A DNA stretch of 36,609 bases from positions 1 to 36,609 of the forward strand of contig MABF01000327.1 of NCBI GenBank assembly GCA_002163025.1. The letters are read 5' to 3'. The stretch is from 'Osedax' symbiont bacterium Rs2_46_30_T18 (lineage in GTDB: Bacteria; Pseudomonadota; Gammaproteobacteria; Pseudomonadales; Balneatricaceae). The position numbers and the translations under genes are program-made. Below the pieces are notes generated by a model. That model was not told the DNA's origin. It saw nothing but the letters and a program-made list of their open reading frames with translations, and did not search any database. Shown piece by piece: positions 34,610-36,609 of the stretch (position 1 is the stretch's first letter; each line of letters begins with the position of its first letter).

Positions 34610-35824
34610 TTATCTCTGTTGCAGGCGAATACTGATAGTGTTATCGCCAAAAAGTTTACGGATTTGCGCGCTGATTTGCTCGGCGTCAATTGTATCAAGA
34701 TGTGCCGAATATTCAGAGCGCGACAGAGTATTTAATCGATAAAAGTGTTTCTTACTATAAAGTTTAATCAGACGCTCTGGGTCTTCCAGTAGTGATTGGT
34801 ACTGTTGTAATAGCTGATCTTTTACCTGGATGAGGTGATCTTCGATCTGTGCCGGACTAAGAACGGCAATTTCACTGCTGATTTGCTGCAGCAGTGGTGC
34901 TGCTATTTTTGTCGCTGAGCTAATAATCAATAGCTGGTAGCCACCATCGTAGATAGGCTGGTGAATAAGTCGAAAGTTGAGTCCCCTATAGTCTGGGCGC
35001 TCTTGCAAATACCGACTGAGCACAAAATTGCTTAATAGCTGAACCTGGTTTTGGCCATTGCCGAGTTTTTCCAACTGCACGGCGCTCAAAAAACTGTTTT
35101 GTCCGGTGCGCGCATTCAATATTCGCTGTTTAGCTTGCCAGCTGACAGGTTTTGGGAACTCGGGACCTGGCAGTGGAAACAGCGCCGCCAATTGCCGGTC
35201 AATTATAGCCCCAAGTTGCGACTGATCAGACTCTGCGGTGAACAGCAACGCTGTGGGGCGTCTGGTTAACAGCTGTCGCAAATTCCCTTGCGCATAGTAG
35301 TGGCTAGCCATGGATTGATTGAATGAATTGAGCAGCAATTGCTGCGGCTGTTTAGATTGTAAATAGTACTGTGCTGCAATTAACTTCTCTGTCGCTGCTG
35401 TGTCATAGCGATAACTATTGTCGACTAATTGTTGCAGAGTGTCAGCAATCGAGATGTCTTGTTCGGGCGGCCAGTGCAGCTCTATCTCTAAGCGGTCAAA
35501 GGTCCAGAGCACCGCATTGACGTATTGGCTATCGGCGACGCTTTTGCGCAGCGCCTGATAGATGAGTTGTCGCTGTTTCTGCTCGCTGCCAGTTAATGCC
35601 GGGCTACTGCTAAAAGAGAGCAGTAGCCGCTGTTGTTCGAGCCCGTCTATTTGTAACTGTTGCAAGCCGGACTTTGCTTGCGCGATTAATTGTGGTTGCG
35701 CCAGAGGCTGTGGTGATTTTTCACTGAGGAAGATAATAGCGATGGCGACCACAAATCCCAAATACTTTAAATAGGAGCGATTGAATATGGGCCGGTACTC
35801 TTTAAGCGGCTGCTGCTCAGACAT
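34610..35824 (-). CDS. M16-like membrane-anchored protein, no HxxEH motif
   Basis: This 404-residue protein has one N-terminal membrane helix (YLKYLGFVVAIAIIFL) and a large domain outside it. By position between ftsY and rsmD it corresponds to the M16-type peptidase-like genes found there in Pseudomonas (PA0371/PA0372, as I recall). Segments such as MASHYYAQGNLRQLL and GGYQLLIISSATKIAAPLLQQI fit an M16 beta/alpha fold. The zinc-binding HxxEH of active M16 peptidases is absent, so it is probably not a working protease. The family call rests mostly on synteny. The ATG at 35824 is preferred to a TTG six bases earlier. Confidence 0.6.
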   Translation of the reverse strand: MSEQQPLKEYRPIFNRSYLKYLGFVVAIAIIFLSEKSPQPLAQPQLIAQAKSGLQQLQIDGLEQQRLLLSFSSSPALTGSEQKQRQLIYQALRKSVADSQYVNAVLWTFDRLEIELHWPPEQDISIADTLQQLVDNSYRYDTAATEKLIAAQYYLQSKQPQQLLLNSFNQSMASHYYAQGNLRQLLTRRPTALLFTAESDQSQLGAIIDRQLAALFPLPGPEFPKPVSWQAKQRILNARTGQNSFLSAVQLEKLGNGQNQVQLLSNFVLSRYLQERPDYRGLNFRLIHQPIYDGGYQLLIISSATKIAAPLLQQISSEIAVLSPAQIEDHLIQVKDQLLQQYQSLLEDPERLIKLYSKKHFYRLNTLSRSEYSAHLDTIDAEQISAQIRKLFGDNTISIRLQQR

Positions 35825-36087
35825 ATACAAATGATTCCATTGATTAAAATTTTAGAGTATCTGATGATACGGTAAAAAACGCTGTCAGAACAGAAATCTA
35901 ACAGCGAGGAAATAGAGCGATGAGTATTGCCAATCACTATGTTAAGATAGCCGGCTTTGGCTTATTTGTAGGTCTTTCGCCTACCGCCAGTTTATAAAAC
36001 AACTGAGTTAAAGCGTGCCGAGTGTCGGTTGTCGAAGACACTGCTCAGCGCGACTGCTTTTGCTCACCCTTTTACAGAGGTAAAAAA

Positions 36088-36609
<522 letters not shown>

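Noticed and set aside
34600-34698. Longer rsmD reading from 34698
   Set aside because: It overlaps the M16-like coding region and exceeds the family length; the ATG at 34599 gives 197 residues.
35920-35997. 25-codon frame (MSIANHYVKIAGF) before the ftsY-like gene
   Set aside because: It has a loosely spaced GAGG but is too short, with no similarity I recognise; it could be a leader peptide but is unsupported.

Overview
This window looks like a gammaproteobacterial chromosome, probably a marine relative of Pseudomonas or Cellvibrio. That placement rests on moderate GC, gene content and gene order and is an inference. Many neighbourhoods are ones I know from origin-proximal Pseudomonas DNA: aroE, rpiA/ilvA, recG, coaD/fdx, prlC with a gamma-carbonic anhydrase, and rsmD next to an M16-like gene and then ftsY. 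There are no tRNA or rRNA genes, CRISPR arrays, insertion sequences or phage genes that I can see. Most of it is core chromosome.

Layout. 1-4.2 kb: 3' part of aroE, a Lon-type protease gene, an intergenic region with a parS-like palindrome, and a conserved membrane protein. 4.3-8.2 kb: ilvA divergent from rpiA, then a MerR-type regulator, a 40-residue membrane peptide and a YeeZ-like reductase on the minus strand. 8.4-12.3 kb: recG preceded by what looks like an eroded 5' end of oxyR, then a DUF501 gene, a ferredoxin and coaD. 12.3-17.9 kb: an apparently iron-regulated cluster (Fur box, imelysin, di-heme c-type protein, second imelysin-like protein, Tat-exported DUF1513 protein). 17.9-22.5 kb: the zinc-uptake locus, with znuA divergent from zur-znuC-znuB-MATE around a Zur-like box. 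22.6-26.4 kb: prlC-yheV-tag, tightly coupled, divergent from a gamma-carbonic anhydrase gene. 26.6-33.4 kb: an acetate-type sensing and uptake locus, with a CrbR/ErdR-like regulator converging on a CrbS/MxtR-like SLC5 hybrid kinase, a small anchored protein, a VC_2705-type symporter and its DUF4212 partner. 34.0-36.6 kb: rsmD and an M16-like gene, divergent from a probable ftsY that runs off the window inside a hexanucleotide repeat.

How the genes work together. Two blocks serve metal homeostasis: periplasmic iron handling under Fur, and zinc import under Zur. The symporter, DUF4212 protein, SLC5 kinase and regulator form a carbon-source sensing and uptake unit. Most other genes are housekeeping functions for aromatic and branched-chain amino acids, pentose phosphates, CoA, DNA repair, proteolysis, rRNA methylation and protein targeting.

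The points most worth a second look are the composite palindrome at 3310-3347 (parS-like core with DnaA-box-like arms), the oxyR-like remnant at 8392-8526, the 46-bp antisense overlap of the regulator and kinase genes, and the imelysin cluster with a Pro-for-His change in its second imelysin. I found no clearly new multi-gene system.
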